Source: Pseudomonas fluorescens (GTDB taxonomy: Bacteria; Pseudomonadota; Gammaproteobacteria; Pseudomonadales; Pseudomonadaceae). Taken from it: a stretch of DNA of 64,000 nucleotides. The notes under the pieces were generated by a model. The model did not search any database. It was not told where the DNA came from and saw only the letters and a list, made by a program, of their open reading frames with translations. The translations under genes and the position numbers were made by a program. This document shows positions 37,827 through 48,309 of the stretch, piece by piece (the stretch's first letter is position 1; each line of letters begins with the position of its first letter). The stretch lies in contig NZ_CABVHJ010000007.1 of the NCBI RefSeq assembly GCF_902497745.1, forward strand, positions 43,773 through 107,772, given 5' to 3'.

Positions 37827-38294
37827 TTATTGCTGGACCGGCACCCATGGCAGAATCGGGATGGCGGTCACGGCATTCTGCGGACTGCCTTCGATCAAGC
37901 GGTCGCTGTAGACCAGGTACACCAGCGTATTGCGCTTCTTGTCGAGGAAACGCACCACCTGCATGGTCTTGAATACCAGCGAAGTGCGCTCCTTAAACAC
38001 CTCATCGCCATCCTTCAGATCACCCTTGAACTTGATCGGGCCGACCTGGCGGCAAGCGATCGACGCCTCGGCGCGATCCTCAGCCAGACCCAGACCACCC
38101 TTCACGCCGCCGGTTTTGGCACGCGACAAGTAGCAGGTCACGCCTTCGACTTTCGGATCATCGAAAGCCTCAACGACAATGCGGTCGTTCGGACCGACAA
38201 ACTTGAACACCGTCGACACCTGACCGATTTCCTCGGCCGAGGCCAGCAATGGCATCGCCACCAGCAAGCCCAACAATCCTTTTGCTAAACGCAT
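37827..38294 (-). CDS. creA: CreA family periplasmic protein
   Basis: This 155-residue exported protein has a signal peptide (cleavage after LLASA, near residue 20) and the CreA motifs [20 protein letters not shown] and [18 protein letters not shown]. Two cysteines may form a disulfide. CreA is widespread in proteobacteria; its function is unknown. It lies 10 bp downstream of proB on the same strand. Confidence 0.9.
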   Translation of the reverse strand: MRLAKGLLGLLVAMPLLASAEEIGQVSTVFKFVGPNDRIVVEAFDDPKVEGVTCYLSRAKTGGVKGGLGLAEDRAEASIACRQVGPIKFKGDLKDGDEVFKERTSLVFKTMQVVRFLDKKRNTLVYLVYSDRLIEGSPQNAVTAIPILPWVPVQQ

Positions 38295-38304
38295 CGAGTT
38301 TTCC

Positions 38305-39423
38305 TTACACCAGAATCAGGTTGTCACGGTGAACCAACTCAGGCTCCGCCATGTAACCGAGCAAACCGACAATCGCATCCGACGACTGACCGATGATTTT
38401 TTGTGCCTCCAGCGCGCTGTAGTTGGCCAGGCCACGAGCAATCTCACGACCATCCGGCGCCACACAGACCACCATTTCGCCGCGGCGGAAACTGCCCTGC
38501 ACCAACTTCACACCGACGGGCAGCAGGCTTTTGTTGCCCTTGGACAACGCCGACACCGCCCCCTCATCCAGCACCAGCGTGCCACGCGTTTGCAGATGCC
38601 CGGCCAGCCATTGCTTGCGCGCCGCGAGCATGCCGCGCTCAGGCGACAGCAATGTGCCGATGCGCTCACCCGCCTTCAGACGATCAAGCACGCGCTCAAG
38701 ACGCCCACCGACAATAATGGTGTGCGCACCGGAACGCGCAGCCAATCGAGCTGCACGCAACTTGGTCTGCATGCCGCCGCGCCCCAGCGCACCACCGGTA
38801 CCGCCGGCGACCGCATCGAGAGAAGGGTCATCTGCACGCGCCTCGTAAATCATCTGCGCATCGGGGTTATTACGCGGATCGGCGTCGAACATGCCATCGC
38901 GATCAGTCAGGATCACCAGCAGATCCGCCTCGACCAGGTTAGCCACCAGCGCCGCCAGCGTATCGTTGTCGCCAAAACGGATTTCGTCAGTGACCACGGT
39001 GTCGTTTTCGTTGATCACCGGGATGACTTTCAGCTCAACCAATGCGCGCAGGGTGCTGCGGGCGTTGAGGTAACGCTTGCGGTCGGACAGGTCGTCGTGG
39101 GTCAGGAGAATCTGCGCAGTGTGACGCCCATGCTCGGCGAAGCTCGATTCCCACGCCTGCACCAGACCCATCTGGCCAATAGCTGCGGCCGCCTGGAGCT
39201 CGTGCATCGCACTGGGTCGTGCGGTCCAGCCCAAACGACTCATGCCGGCCGCCACCGCCCCGGAGGACACCAGCACCAACTCGACGCCAGCCTCATGCAA
39301 GGCCACCATCTGCTCGACCCAGACACTCATTGCCGCGCGATCCAGCCCCTTGCCATCAGCTGTCAGCAAAGCGCTGCCGATCTTCACGACCCAACGCTGC
39401 GCACCTGTCACCTTGCTCCGCAT
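38305..39423 (-). CDS. proB: Glutamate 5-kinase
   Basis: This 372-residue enzyme catalyses the first step of proline synthesis. The amino-acid kinase domain ([45 protein letters not shown]) is followed by a PUA domain from about 280. ATG 39423 gives the usual Pseudomonas N-terminus [14 protein letters not shown] 39426 and TTG 39432 are alternatives. It follows obgE as in other Pseudomonas. Confidence 0.95.
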   Translation of the reverse strand: MRSKVTGAQRWVVKIGSALLTADGKGLDRAAMSVWVEQMVALHEAGVELVLVSSGAVAAGMSRLGWTARPSAMHELQAAAAIGQMGLVQAWESSFAEHGRHTAQILLTHDDLSDRKRYLNARSTLRALVELKVIPVINENDTVVTDEIRFGDNDTLAALVANLVEADLLVILTDRDGMFDADPRNNPDAQMIYEARADDPSLDAVAGGTGGALGRGGMQTKLRAARLAARSGAHTIIVGGRLERVLDRLKAGERIGTLLSPERGMLAARKQWLAGHLQTRGTLVLDEGAVSALSKGNKSLLPVGVKLVQGSFRRGEMVVCVAPDGREIARGLANYSALEAQKIIGQSSDAIVGLLGYMAEPELVHRDNLILV

Positions 39424-39501
39424 CATCTTCAACCTTAGCTTGAGGGCAGCGCGACCCAGCGCCGCCCATGACGTTATTTGTGACTTGCGATTTCCAGATA
39501 C

Positions 39502-39534
39502 TAAAACGCCGCTCGATTGAGCGGCGCCTTAGAA
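39502..39534 (-). terminator. Terminator-like hairpin between obgE and proB
   Basis: On the minus strand a stem GCCGCTC-AATC-GAGCGGC is followed by GTTTTAG. The T run is short, so read-through into proB is possible. Confidence 0.55.
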
Positions 39535-39600
39535 AAACGGCTTGCGGCGATGATAACACCGCCCCGAGATGAAGACTCAGCACACACCAGCGATCTTCTG

Positions 39601-39636
39601 AAGGTCAAAAGATCGCAGCCTGCGACAGCTCCTACC
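39601..39636. repeat. Single copy of second REP family downstream of obgE
   Basis: AGATCGCAGCCTGCGACAGC and following CTCCTAC match the arm of the 22093-22168 inverted repeat; only one arm is present. Confidence 0.7.
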
Positions 39637-39643
39637 CGACGAA

Positions 39644-40906
<1,263 letters not shown>

Positions 40907-41015
40907 TCAAGACATAAGACTCTTGCAAAAATGAGCGCAGCGACCCCAAAACACGACCTGCATCGCACGCCGACAGCCCATACAAACAGCTTTGCAAGAG
41001 ACTCACCCCACAAAC

Positions 41016-41047
41016 GAAAAAGCCCCGTCGCGAGACAGGGCTTTTCC
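41016..41047 (-). terminator. Terminator of rplU-rpmA
   Basis: On the minus strand AAAAGCCCTGTC-TCGC-GACGGGGCTTTTTC forms an 11-bp stem with a T run, 14 bp past the rpmA stop. Confidence 0.88.
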
Positions 41048-41060
41048 AGCGATCGCGCAA

Positions 41061-41318
41061 TTAAGCGGCGACAACGCTCACGTAACGGCGGTTGAACGCG
41101 CCTTTTACTTCAAACTTGATCACGCCTTCGATTTTCGCGAAGAGGGTGTGATCCTTACCCATGCCAACGCCGTAGCCAGCGTGGAATTGGGTGCCGCGCT
41201 GACGCACGATGATGTTGCCCGGAATGATTTTCTGGCCGCCATACATCTTAACGCCAAGGCGTTTGGCTTCTGAGTCGCGACCGTTACGGGTACTACCACC
41301 AGCTTTTTTGTGTGCCAT
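41061..41318 (-). CDS. rpmA: 50S ribosomal protein L27
   Basis: This 85-residue protein begins [17 protein letters not shown], whose N-terminal tail reaches the peptidyl-transferase centre, followed by [11 protein letters not shown] and [11 protein letters not shown]. It is 34 bp downstream of rplU; CTAGGAG precedes its ATG. Confidence 0.97.
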   Translation of the reverse strand: MAHKKAGGSTRNGRDSEAKRLGVKMYGGQKIIPGNIIVRQRGTQFHAGYGVGMGKDHTLFAKIEGVIKFEVKGAFNRRYVSVVAA

Positions 41319-41352
41319 GAGTCAATTCTCCTAGTGAGGAATTAGGCTGAAA

Positions 41353-41667
41353 TTAAGCCTGAATACCGGTGATTTTGATCTCGGTGTACCACTGGCGGTG
41401 GCCCATACGCTTCATGTGGTGCTTACGACGACGGAACTTGATGATGCGAACTTTATCGTGACGACCTTGGGAGATCACTTCAGCCACAACGGTAGCGCCA
41501 GCAACAACTGGAGCGCCGATATTCACGTCGTCGCCATTGGCAACCAACAGAACGCGATCAAAGGTAACGGATTCGCCGGTAGCGATTTCCAGTTTTTCGA
41601 TCTTCAGGTATTCACCTGGGGCGACTTTGTACTGCTTGCCGCCAGTAACGATTACTGCATAAGACAT
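41353..41667 (-). CDS. rplU: 50S ribosomal protein L21
   Basis: This 104-residue protein starts [15 protein letters not shown] and contains the signature [21 protein letters not shown] (20 residues read from Lys). GGAG precedes ATG 41667. An upstream in-frame extension to 41883 is leader sequence. It is the first gene of rplU-rpmA. Confidence 0.97.
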   Translation of the reverse strand: MSYAVIVTGGKQYKVAPGEYLKIEKLEIATGESVTFDRVLLVANGDDVNIGAPVVAGATVVAEVISQGRHDKVRIIKFRRRKHHMKRMGHRQWYTEIKITGIQA

Positions 41668-41798
41668 GGTATTTCTCCGATAATCCTGCTCACCCAGCTC
41701 TTTATAAGAAGAGGTATTGGCTGGCATGGCTGCATAAGGCTGGAAGGCCCGTTGCAATTGCGTAAGGCAGGTGCTGCCCAGGAAGTTCAGGGTGCGCG

Positions 41799-41827
41799 AT
41801 TGTACGCAAGCTGCAAGAGACGCGCAA
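41799..41827 (-). promoter_or_regulatory. Sigma70 promoter of rplU-rpmA
   Basis: On the minus strand TTGCGC, a 17-bp spacer and TACAAT, followed by a GC-rich discriminator, give a start near 41792 and a leader of about 125 nt, long enough for feedback control. Confidence 0.65.
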
Positions 41828-41845
41828 GTAGCCGTCCATCGCGCC

Positions 41846-41874
41846 TTGACAGCTCTGGATGTGAGTCCTAGCAT
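41846..41874 (+). promoter_or_regulatory. Sigma70 promoter of ispB
   Basis: TTGACA at 41846-41851, a 17-bp spacer and TAGCAT at 41869-41874 place the start near 41881, 26 nt before ATG 41907. It lies back-to-back with the rplU promoter. Confidence 0.65.
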
Positions 41875-41906
41875 GCCGCGCAACCCTTCTGGAGCGACTC
41901 TCGCTG

Positions 41907-42875
41907 ATGCAACCCCAAGCTTTCTACCGCGCGGTGGCGGACGATTTTAGCGCCGTCGACGGCATCATCAAGAAGCAGCTGACTTCCCGAGTACCGCTGG
42001 TATCGAAAATCGGCGATTACATCACCTCGGCCGGCGGCAAACGTCTGCGTCCTTTATTAGTGTTGCTGTGTGGCAAGGCCCTGGGTCGCGAAGGCGACGA
42101 CATGCGTCTGCTGGCCGCCACCATCGAATTCCTGCACACCGCCACTCTGCTGCATGACGACGTGGTCGACATGTCCGGCATGCGCCGTGGCCGTTCGACC
42201 GCCAACGCCATGTGGGGCAACGCTCCAAGCGTGCTGGTCGGCGATTTCCTGTACTCGCGCTCGTTCGAAATGATGGTCGAACTGGGCTCGATGCCGGTGA
42301 TGAAGATCCTCTCCCAGGCCACGCGCATCATCGCCGAAGGCGAAGTGCTGCAACTGTCCAAGGTACGCGACGCCAGCACCACCGAAGAAACCTACATGGA
42401 AGTCATCCGCGGCAAGACCGCGATGCTCTTCGAAGCCTCGACTCACAGTGCTGCGGCACTGGCCGGTGCTACCGCCGACCAGAGCGAAGCGTTGCGTACT
42501 TTCGGTGATCACCTCGGCGTGGCGTTCCAGTTGGTCGACGACCTGCTCGACTACAAGGGCGACGCGGAAACCCTGGGCAAGAATGTCGGTGACGATCTGG
42601 CCGAAGGCAAGCCGACCCTGCCGCTGATCTACACCATGCGCGAAGGCACACCGGAACAGGCTGCACTGGTGCGTCAGGCGATCCAGAAAGGCGGGATCGA
42701 AGATCTGGAAAGCATCCGCATTGCCGTGGAAGCTTCCGGTTCGCTGGAGTACACCGCGCAACTGGCCCGTGATTACGTGGCCCGTGCGATCAAGTGCCTT
42801 GAGGCGCTGCCAGCCAGCGAATACCGCGATGCGCTGGTTGAACTGAGTGAGTTTGCGGTCGCCCGTACGCACTGA
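41907..42875 (+). CDS. ispB: Octaprenyl (polyprenyl) diphosphate synthase
   Basis: This 322-residue all-trans polyprenyl diphosphate synthase makes the ubiquinone side chain. The first Asp-rich motif D84-D85-x2-D88 (LLHDDVVDM) and the second D211-D212-x2-D215 (QLVDDLLDY) are intact. Pseudomonas uses ubiquinone-9, so the product may be solanesyl diphosphate. It is divergent from rplU, the conserved arrangement in gammaproteobacteria. Confidence 0.95.
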   Translation: MQPQAFYRAVADDFSAVDGIIKKQLTSRVPLVSKIGDYITSAGGKRLRPLLVLLCGKALGREGDDMRLLAATIEFLHTATLLHDDVVDMSGMRRGRSTANAMWGNAPSVLVGDFLYSRSFEMMVELGSMPVMKILSQATRIIAEGEVLQLSKVRDASTTEETYMEVIRGKTAMLFEASTHSAAALAGATADQSEALRTFGDHLGVAFQLVDDLLDYKGDAETLGKNVGDDLAEGKPTLPLIYTMREGTPEQAALVRQAIQKGGIEDLESIRIAVEASGSLEYTAQLARDYVARAIKCLEALPASEYRDALVELSEFAVARTH

Positions 42876-42886
42876 TTCTGCCCACC

Positions 42887-42990
42887 GTGGGAGCGAGCCT
42901 GCTCGCGAAAGCGATCTGCCAGTCGACTTCAATGTTGACTGACCTGACGCCTTCGCGAGCAGGTCGAATCGTCGCACCGTCGCTCCCACA
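42887..42990. repeat. Paired REP element downstream of ispB
   Basis: Inverted REP arms; the right arm carries the GTCGAATCGTCG insertion variant also seen at 30601-30630. Confidence 0.85.
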
Positions 42991-43071
42991 GTTGTTTCTG
43001 CGCTATGCCCTCCCTCGCGTAAAACCCTATACAATGTGCGACTTTTAGCGATCCACACCCAAGGAGCCTTA

Positions 43072-43413
43072 GTGAGCACGTTGCCACCCTGCCCGAAATG
43101 CAATTCCGAATACACCTACGAAGACGGCACCCAACTGGTGTGCCCGGAGTGCGCCCACGAGTGGTCCGCCAGCGGCGAAGCCGAAGTGGCGTCCGATGAT
43201 GCCGTGAAGAAAGATTCGGTCGGCAACGTCCTGCAGGACGGCGACACCATCACCGTGATCAAGGATCTGAAGGTCAAGGGCACTTCGCTGGTGGTCAAGG
43301 TCGGCACCAAGGTCAAGAACATCCGTCTGTGCGATGGCGACCACGACATCGACTGCAAGATCGACGGCATCGGCCCGATGAAACTCAAATCCGAGTTCGT
43401 CAGAAAGGTCTGA
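43072..43413 (+). CDS. yjdM: Zinc-ribbon protein YjdM (PhnA)
   Basis: This 113-residue protein has an N-terminal zinc ribbon (CPKC ... CPEC, residues 7-30) and a C-terminal SH3-like PhnA domain ([20 protein letters not shown]). The name PhnA is historical; it does not degrade phosphonates here by any visible evidence. GTG 43072 is preceded by AAGGAG, so the upstream in-frame ATG is rejected. Confidence 0.93.
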   Translation: MSTLPPCPKCNSEYTYEDGTQLVCPECAHEWSASGEAEVASDDAVKKDSVGNVLQDGDTITVIKDLKVKGTSLVVKVGTKVKNIRLCDGDHDIDCKIDGIGPMKLKSEFVRKV

Positions 43414-43574
43414 ATCGCTTGTCATCCATCCCGCGCCAGCCGTGGGATGGAGCTTCGCCCTCTCCGCTCTGCCCCAGAAAAACCAGACGATAGCCAAGCG
43501 TCAGCCGTTTTGACCTTACGCAATCTTTACCCGGAAAAATCCACAAACCGCCAATAGGCGCTTGCTATTTGATG

Positions 43575-43593
43575 AATAAGAATTATTCTCATT
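43575..43593 (+). promoter_or_regulatory. Fur box
   Basis: AATAAGAATTATTCTCATT is a near-palindrome in the AT-rich style of Pseudomonas Fur boxes (compare GATAATGATAATCATTATC). It lies 26 bp before the start of the 43619 gene, where Fur-Fe would block transcription. Confidence 0.7.
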
Positions 43594-43618
43594 GAAACCT
43601 TTCAAGGAGATGAGAACC

Positions 43619-43876
43619 ATGACTTATTTGATCGACGCCTGGCTGGACCGCCCACACCCTTACCTCAGAATCCTCCATCGGGAAACCGGCGAAGTCTGTG
43701 CGGTGCTTGAAGAAGAAGCCCTGCATGAGCTGCAAGACCAAGGGGATCTGGACGTCAGCAGCCTGAATTCCAGCGAGCCGCTGGTGCTCAAGGAGCTGGT
43801 GCGCAATCTGTTTCTGTTCTGCTATGCCCGGGCCTTGCGCCCGACCAGTGAATTGCATCACAAGATAGAACTATGA
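43619..43876 (+). CDS. Small conserved protein, probably iron-regulated
   Basis: An 85-residue soluble protein beginning MTYLIDAWLDRPHPYLRILH and containing VCAVLEEEALHEL and LKELVRNLFLFCYAR. It has no signal peptide or membrane helix. ATG 43619 follows AAGGAGATGAG; an in-frame start at 43592 lies within the Fur box. A homologous gene in this position of P. aeruginosa is, as I recall, Fur-repressed, which fits the box upstream. Function unknown. Confidence 0.8.
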   Translation: MTYLIDAWLDRPHPYLRILHRETGEVCAVLEEEALHELQDQGDLDVSSLNSSEPLVLKELVRNLFLFCYARALRPTSELHHKIEL

Positions 43877-43892
43877 GCAGCAATACAAAACC

Positions 43893-43980
43893 TGTGGGAG
43901 CGAGCTTGCTCGCGAAGGCTTCAACTCGAATCTCAAGTTAGATCCAGTCGCCTGCATTCGCGAGCAGGCTCGCTCCCACA
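43893..43980. repeat. Paired REP element between 43619 gene and fklB
   Basis: Two inverted REP arms (GTGGGAGCGAGCTTGCTCGC and GCGAGCAGGCTCGCTCCCAC) between convergent genes. Confidence 0.9.
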
Positions 43981-43986
43981 AAGGTC

Positions 43987-44604
43987 TTACAGAACGTCCA
44001 GCAGCTCGACGTCGAATACCAGAACGCTGTGCGGCGGGATGCTGCCAACGCCTTGAGCGCCGTAAGCCAGTTCGCTCGGCACGTACAGACGCCATTTGCT
44101 GCCGGCATTCATCAGTTGCAGGGCTTCGGTCCAGCCAGCGATCACGCCGCCAACCGGGAATTCTGCAGGCTGGCCACGCTCGTAGGAGCTGTCGAACACA
44201 GTGCCGTCGATCAGGGTGCCGTGGTAGTGAGTACGTACTTGATCTTCACGGGTCGGCTTGGCGCCTTCGCCCTGAGTCAGCACTTCGAATTGCAGGCCGG
44301 AAGCCAGAGTGGTGATGCCGTCACGCTTGGCGTTTTCAGCGAGGAAGGCCAAGCCTTCGCCAGCAGCGGCTTCAGCTTTGGCAGCCGCTTCGGCTTGCAT
44401 GATTTCGCGGATAACCTTGAAGCTGGCGGACATTTCTTCCTGGCCAACACGGCTTTCCTTACCGGCGAACGCGTCGGTCAGGCCAGCCAGGATCGCGTCC
44501 AGGCTAACGCCCGGTGGCGGGTTGTCGCGCAGCTGATCACCCAGCTGACGGCCGATGCCGTAGCTGACGCGGGTTTCGTCGGTGGACAGATTTACTTCGG
44601 ACAT
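43987..44604 (-). CDS. fklB: FKBP-type peptidyl-prolyl isomerase FklB
   Basis: This 205-residue FKBP22-like PPIase has an N-terminal helical dimerisation domain (1-90; DETRVSYGIGRQLGDQL) and a C-terminal FKBP domain (RTHYHGTLIDGTVFDSSYER, GWTEALQLMNAGSKWRLY, GSIPPHSVLVFDVELL). No signal peptide is seen, so it is cytoplasmic. ATG 44604 begins MSEVNLS; the longer frame is rejected. The 122-bp gap upstream presumably holds its promoter; none is clear. Confidence 0.93.
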   Translation of the reverse strand: MSEVNLSTDETRVSYGIGRQLGDQLRDNPPPGVSLDAILAGLTDAFAGKESRVGQEEMSASFKVIREIMQAEAAAKAEAAAGEGLAFLAENAKRDGITTLASGLQFEVLTQGEGAKPTREDQVRTHYHGTLIDGTVFDSSYERGQPAEFPVGGVIAGWTEALQLMNAGSKWRLYVPSELAYGAQGVGSIPPHSVLVFDVELLDVL

Positions 44605-44726
44605 GACACTGCTCCGCTGTGCGGACGGCCACAAGACTTGCCGTGCGTGCACAGCGCGTCCCGGCGCGCCCGGAACCAAAAGGGCGAGCAGACTAGCACA
44701 GATGCTCAGGCGATGGCGCGCAAGGC

Positions 44727-45032
44727 CTACAGGGCAGAACGCCAGGCGAGCGGCACCTTCAGGCTTTCCTCGCCACTGGCGCCCAGGCCACACATTTCAT
44801 CGTGTACCGAGGTGTGCACGAGATTGAACGGCAGCACCGGAAAGTTGTGCAGCAAATCCCGTGCATGTTCCACCGAGCGCAATGTCAGCATCCCACCCTT
44901 GAGGTCACTCAACGGATACGCCGCCCCATGCATCCGTGCTTCGAGCAGATAAATCCCGCCTTCCATGGAGATCAGATTCAGCTCATCAACCTTCCTGGCG
45001 ATGGCAAACGCATTCAACTCTTGCAGGTTCAT
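44727..45032 (-). CDS. DUF6482 family protein
   Basis: A 101-residue soluble protein, MNLQELNAFAIARKVDELNL, conserved in Pseudomonas and annotated DUF6482. It contains GGIYLLEARMHGAAYPLSDL and a C-terminal FNLVHTSVHDEMCG. Function unknown. It lies upstream of fklB on the same strand, separated by 122 bp. Confidence 0.75.
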   Translation of the reverse strand: MNLQELNAFAIARKVDELNLISMEGGIYLLEARMHGAAYPLSDLKGGMLTLRSVEHARDLLHNFPVLPFNLVHTSVHDEMCGLGASGEESLKVPLAWRSAL

Positions 45033-45107
45033 GAACGCACCTCAGACAGTGGCGAGTCAGGACCTCTACAGGGATATGCCCAAGAGCATCAAAGCACAAG
45101 CCACAAA

Positions 45108-45147
45108 CGACACCGCCCGTCTGTTTCGCAACAGACAGGCGGTGTTA
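45108..45147 (-). terminator. Hairpin downstream of yqhA
   Basis: ACACCGCC(T/C)GTCTGTT and its complement form a stem of about 15 bp around a 4-nt loop. The T run on the minus strand is weak (TCGTTTG), so termination is likely but not certain. Confidence 0.6.
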
Positions 45148-45167
45148 TTGCAGCGATCAACGGTTGA

Positions 45168-45656
45168 TCAGTGCTTGGTGACCTTGTCCAGGTAACCCAT
45201 GGCGAACGCCGAGACGACGAAGGTCATGTGGATGATCACGTACCACATCAAGTGCTCGGGATCGACGTTCTTGGCGTCCATGAAGATGCGCAGCAAGTGG
45301 ATCGAGGAGATCGCCACGATCGAAGCCGCCACTTTCATCTTCAGCGACGAGGAGTCCATGGTGCCGAGCCAGCTGAGCTTTTCCTTGCCTTCATCGATGT
45401 TCAGTTCAGAGACGAAGTTCTCGTAGCCGGAAATCATCACCATCACCAGCAGGCCGCCAACCAGCGCCATATCGATCAGCGACAGCAGCACCAGAATCAG
45501 TTCCGACTCGGCCATCGAGAACACGTTGGGCAGGATGTGGAAAACTTCCTGGAAAAATTTCAGTGCCAGCGCCAGCAGTCCGAGGGATAGCCCGATATAG
45601 ATTGGCGCCAGCAGCCAGCGCGAGGCGTACATTGCGTTTTCGATAAAGCGTTCCAT
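45168..45656 (-). CDS. YqhA / UPF0114 family membrane protein (TIGR00645)
   Basis: This 162-residue protein has four predicted helices ([57 protein letters not shown]; and [19 protein letters not shown]) and the family motif [11 protein letters not shown]0114 proteins are universal inner-membrane proteins of unknown function. Start ATG 45656; divergent from the lipoprotein gene. Confidence 0.9.
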   Translation of the reverse strand: MERFIENAMYASRWLLAPIYIGLSLGLLALALKFFQEVFHILPNVFSMAESELILVLLSLIDMALVGGLLVMVMISGYENFVSELNIDEGKEKLSWLGTMDSSSLKMKVAASIVAISSIHLLRIFMDAKNVDPEHLMWYVIIHMTFVVSAFAMGYLDKVTKH

Positions 45657-45817
45657 TGAGTCTCACACAGGGGGGCTGGAAATGGCGGCGAGTATAACAG
45701 CCACCTATGACAGCCAGAAACCGCCGAAAAATCCGCCACCTGCGTGTGTGAGTGATTTTTTTTCTGCTAGTGTCCAAACCATTGACAGCCCAGTGACTGT
45801 AGACAGGACGCGTGGAA

Positions 45818-47647
45818 ATGGATGTGCGATTACCGATAACGACGGCCGGAATCTGCCTTGCACTGTTGATCAGCGGTTGCTCGCCTGGCGACGAGAAGCA
45901 CGCCGCCAGCCTTGAACAAAAGACGGCAAAGTTCGAACAGTCGCTGGACGCCATCACCGATCCGAAACTCAAGGACGCCATTACCGAACTTGGCGGCTCA
46001 CTGCTGTTGCTTGAACGGGCGCAACTCAAGCTCAGCGACAATCCAACGCGCACCGAATACGGCGAAGACGCCCTCGCCGTACTCAAGCACTACCCCGCCC
46101 CGCAGACACTGGTTGATACCTTTATCAATGGCCTGTTCGTGCTGCACAAGGACGCCAGCTCCGATTACCTCACCGACCTGCAACCGGTGTTCCCGTTCAA
46201 CCTGAACATTCCCGGCGGCTTCCTGTTCCCCCATGGCGTGGAGTGGCAGTCGGTAACATTGAGCAACAAACGCGTGATCGCTTATCAGCCGGAATGGTCG
46301 GAAACCGATCCGGGCATCCAGCTCAGCCCGTCCAGCTCCAATGTCACCAACCCCGATGACCTGACCGTAACCTACCCATTCATTGACGGGCTGGACGTGG
46401 ACAAGAAGACCCTGCCGCAACCGGTCAGCCTGCAAGGCCAGATCGAAGTCATCGCGCCGCGCCGCTTGTACAGCTTCGACCTGACGCAAAAGGACGTCGG
46501 CCAAACCCGCACCAATGACAACCTCAGCGTCAAACTGCTGAAGCTTGAAAAGGACTACGCAGAGGTCGAATTCAGCAACAACCTGCCGCTGGCGGCGGAA
46601 GTCGCCGATGCCCAGCTCAATCCGCTGATCGTCCAGGCCCGCGATAACACCGGACAGTACCTAGTGCGTGCCGGCTCGATCAACGAGAGTCCGGAGCAAG
46701 TAGCCTTTTACGAGAAACAACTGACGTACCTGCAACAGCAGAAAAGCTGGAGCGATACGCTGGAAAAACAGCTCACCCGGGAACAACAGGATTTCGAGCA
46801 GAAACACCCGCGTCGCTACAACAAGGTCTATTTCAACGGTCCGATCGATACCCTGGAAGTCAGCGTGCTGGATTTTTCCTCGGCGACCGTGACGCGTAAA
46901 CCGCTGGACCTGCCGATTCGCACGTTCAATCAGCACACCACGGAGAAAACCATCCAGCCACTGGATCCATCAGTGACGGTTTACGACGACCTGGCAGGCA
47001 ACTGGCTCAAGGGCGCGAGCCTGACCGAAGAACAACTGAAGGCCGGCATCCGCATTCATCAATCCGTAGAAGAACCAAGCGCCGCACGCATCGAGTTTTC
47101 TCATCGCCGCACGTTCAATGATGAATTGCTTGGCGATGATTTCAGTCCGGGTGTCAGCCCGGTCACGTTTTTCACCGAAAAGCGCGGTGGCAAGCTCGAT
47201 GAACCGATCGAACTGCCGCCCGAGGCGTACCAGGTCGATCCGCTGCGCGCGACGATCACTTACGACCTGAACCTGTTCCCGGAAACCCCGGCGATTGCCG
47301 TCGGCTCAATGCCGCTGTTTCTCGCCACGGTAGCCAAACAGACGTACGACGCCAAGTCCCTGCCCAAAGGCCTGGAGATCAAGAACAACATGCTGGTGGT
47401 GGACCTGAAACTGTTTCCGCCCAACGAATGGCGTTTCTTCGTCAAGGATGACAGCGGCAATTACCTCAAGCAGATCCTTTCGGTCAGCCACGACGCGGGC
47501 ACAGAAGGCCCGGCGTTGTTTGGCGTGCATTACTTTTATGGCCACCCGAGCCACGTGGAAACCTATCAGCGAACCGACCTCGCCACCGTGCAATATGGCT
47601 TTGAAGTCAAACTCGACAAGGCGCAGCTGCCTGATACTGCCCCTTGA
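45818..47647 (+). CDS. Large lipoprotein of unknown function
   Basis: This 609-residue protein has a signal peptide with lipobox LISGC (Cys21). After a short coiled-coil stretch (HAASLEQKTAKFEQSLDAI) it is mostly beta-rich with repeated predicted strands. There is Ser at +2 after Cys, which favours outer-membrane sorting. No known domain is recognised. ATG 45818 has AGGAC at about 8 nt; GTG 45812 is an alternative. It stands alone between yqhA and a REP repeat. Confidence 0.75.
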   Translation: MDVRLPITTAGICLALLISGCSPGDEKHAASLEQKTAKFEQSLDAITDPKLKDAITELGGSLLLLERAQLKLSDNPTRTEYGEDALAVLKHYPAPQTLVDTFINGLFVLHKDASSDYLTDLQPVFPFNLNIPGGFLFPHGVEWQSVTLSNKRVIAYQPEWSETDPGIQLSPSSSNVTNPDDLTVTYPFIDGLDVDKKTLPQPVSLQGQIEVIAPRRLYSFDLTQKDVGQTRTNDNLSVKLLKLEKDYAEVEFSNNLPLAAEVADAQLNPLIVQARDNTGQYLVRAGSINESPEQVAFYEKQLTYLQQQKSWSDTLEKQLTREQQDFEQKHPRRYNKVYFNGPIDTLEVSVLDFSSATVTRKPLDLPIRTFNQHTTEKTIQPLDPSVTVYDDLAGNWLKGASLTEEQLKAGIRIHQSVEEPSAARIEFSHRRTFNDELLGDDFSPGVSPVTFFTEKRGGKLDEPIELPPEAYQVDPLRATITYDLNLFPETPAIAVGSMPLFLATVAKQTYDAKSLPKGLEIKNNMLVVDLKLFPPNEWRFFVKDDSGNYLKQILSVSHDAGTEGPALFGVHYFYGHPSHVETYQRTDLATVQYGFEVKLDKAQLPDTAP

Positions 47648-47652
47648 AGAGC

Positions 47653-47690
47653 AAGATCAAAAGATCGCAGCCTGCGGCAGCTCCTACAGG
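47653..47690. repeat. Single copy of second REP family
   Basis: AAGATCGCAGCCTGCGGCAG plus CTCCTACAGG match one arm of the 22093-22168 repeat, immediately after the lipoprotein gene. Confidence 0.75.
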
Positions 47691-47998
47691 GCGCGGCCAC
47701 GGCCACCGTTGATCTGCCGCAGTTGGGCTTGCAGGTGCAGGCTCCAGATCTGCGGATCGTCGGCCAGTTCGTAGCCATGCAAGGTCAGGCTTTCAACGAT
47801 CGTGTCGAGTATCGATTCAGCGGCGACCGGCCCATGAAACGGGCCTTGGGCTTTGATGGCGGAAGGTTGTTCGCCGGCCATGCCGGCAGCGAAGAGCAGC
47901 GTCCACATGCCGTTATCGCCGGCCAACGGCTTGATGGCGCATTCGATACGGGTCACGAGACCCAGGCATTGACGGGTGAGGCAGAGGTTGCGCGACAT
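47684..47998 (-). CDS. Conserved hypothetical Pseudomonas protein
   Basis: A 104-residue protein MSRNLCLTRQCLGLVTRIEC with CAIKPLAGDNGMWTLLFAAG and a C-terminal YELADDPQIWSLHLQAQLR. It is soluble and conserved in Pseudomonas in this place; function unknown. ATG 47998 is preceded by GAGGG at somewhat long spacing. The gap 47999-48309 holds its promoter region and a REP pair, nothing else visible. Confidence 0.7.
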   Translation of the reverse strand: MSRNLCLTRQCLGLVTRIECAIKPLAGDNGMWTLLFAAGMAGEQPSAIKAQGPFHGPVAAESILDTIVESLTLHGYELADDPQIWSLHLQAQLRQINGGRGRAL

Positions 47999-48200
47999 GG
48001 CGGCGACCCTCGGTGAAGCCGGTATTCAGTCCCCACGGGAGGACTGGCTCGATCCAGTGATACTGTCGATATCCTTGAGCTGAGAATAGAAGAAAAGTCT
48101 GCTCCGCAAGCCGAATGGAACCAGAAGGCGCCGAATGGTCATTGTGTGAATATTGGCGTCAGAGTTGTGGCGAATTTTCGCTGGATTCACACCAAACAAA

Positions 48201-48289
48201 TGTGGGAGCGAGCCTGCTCGCGAATGCGGAGTGTCAGGCAACTTATTCGTCGTCTGATACACCGCTTTCGCGACAGGCTCGCTCCCACA
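48201..48289. repeat. Paired REP element downstream of the Lon-like gene
   Basis: Two inverted REP arms; the right arm lacks two bases of the usual GCGAGCAGGCTCGC, reading GCGACAGGCTCGC. Confidence 0.85.
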
Positions 48290-48309
48290 GTTTTTGACCG
48301 CGTTTAGGC

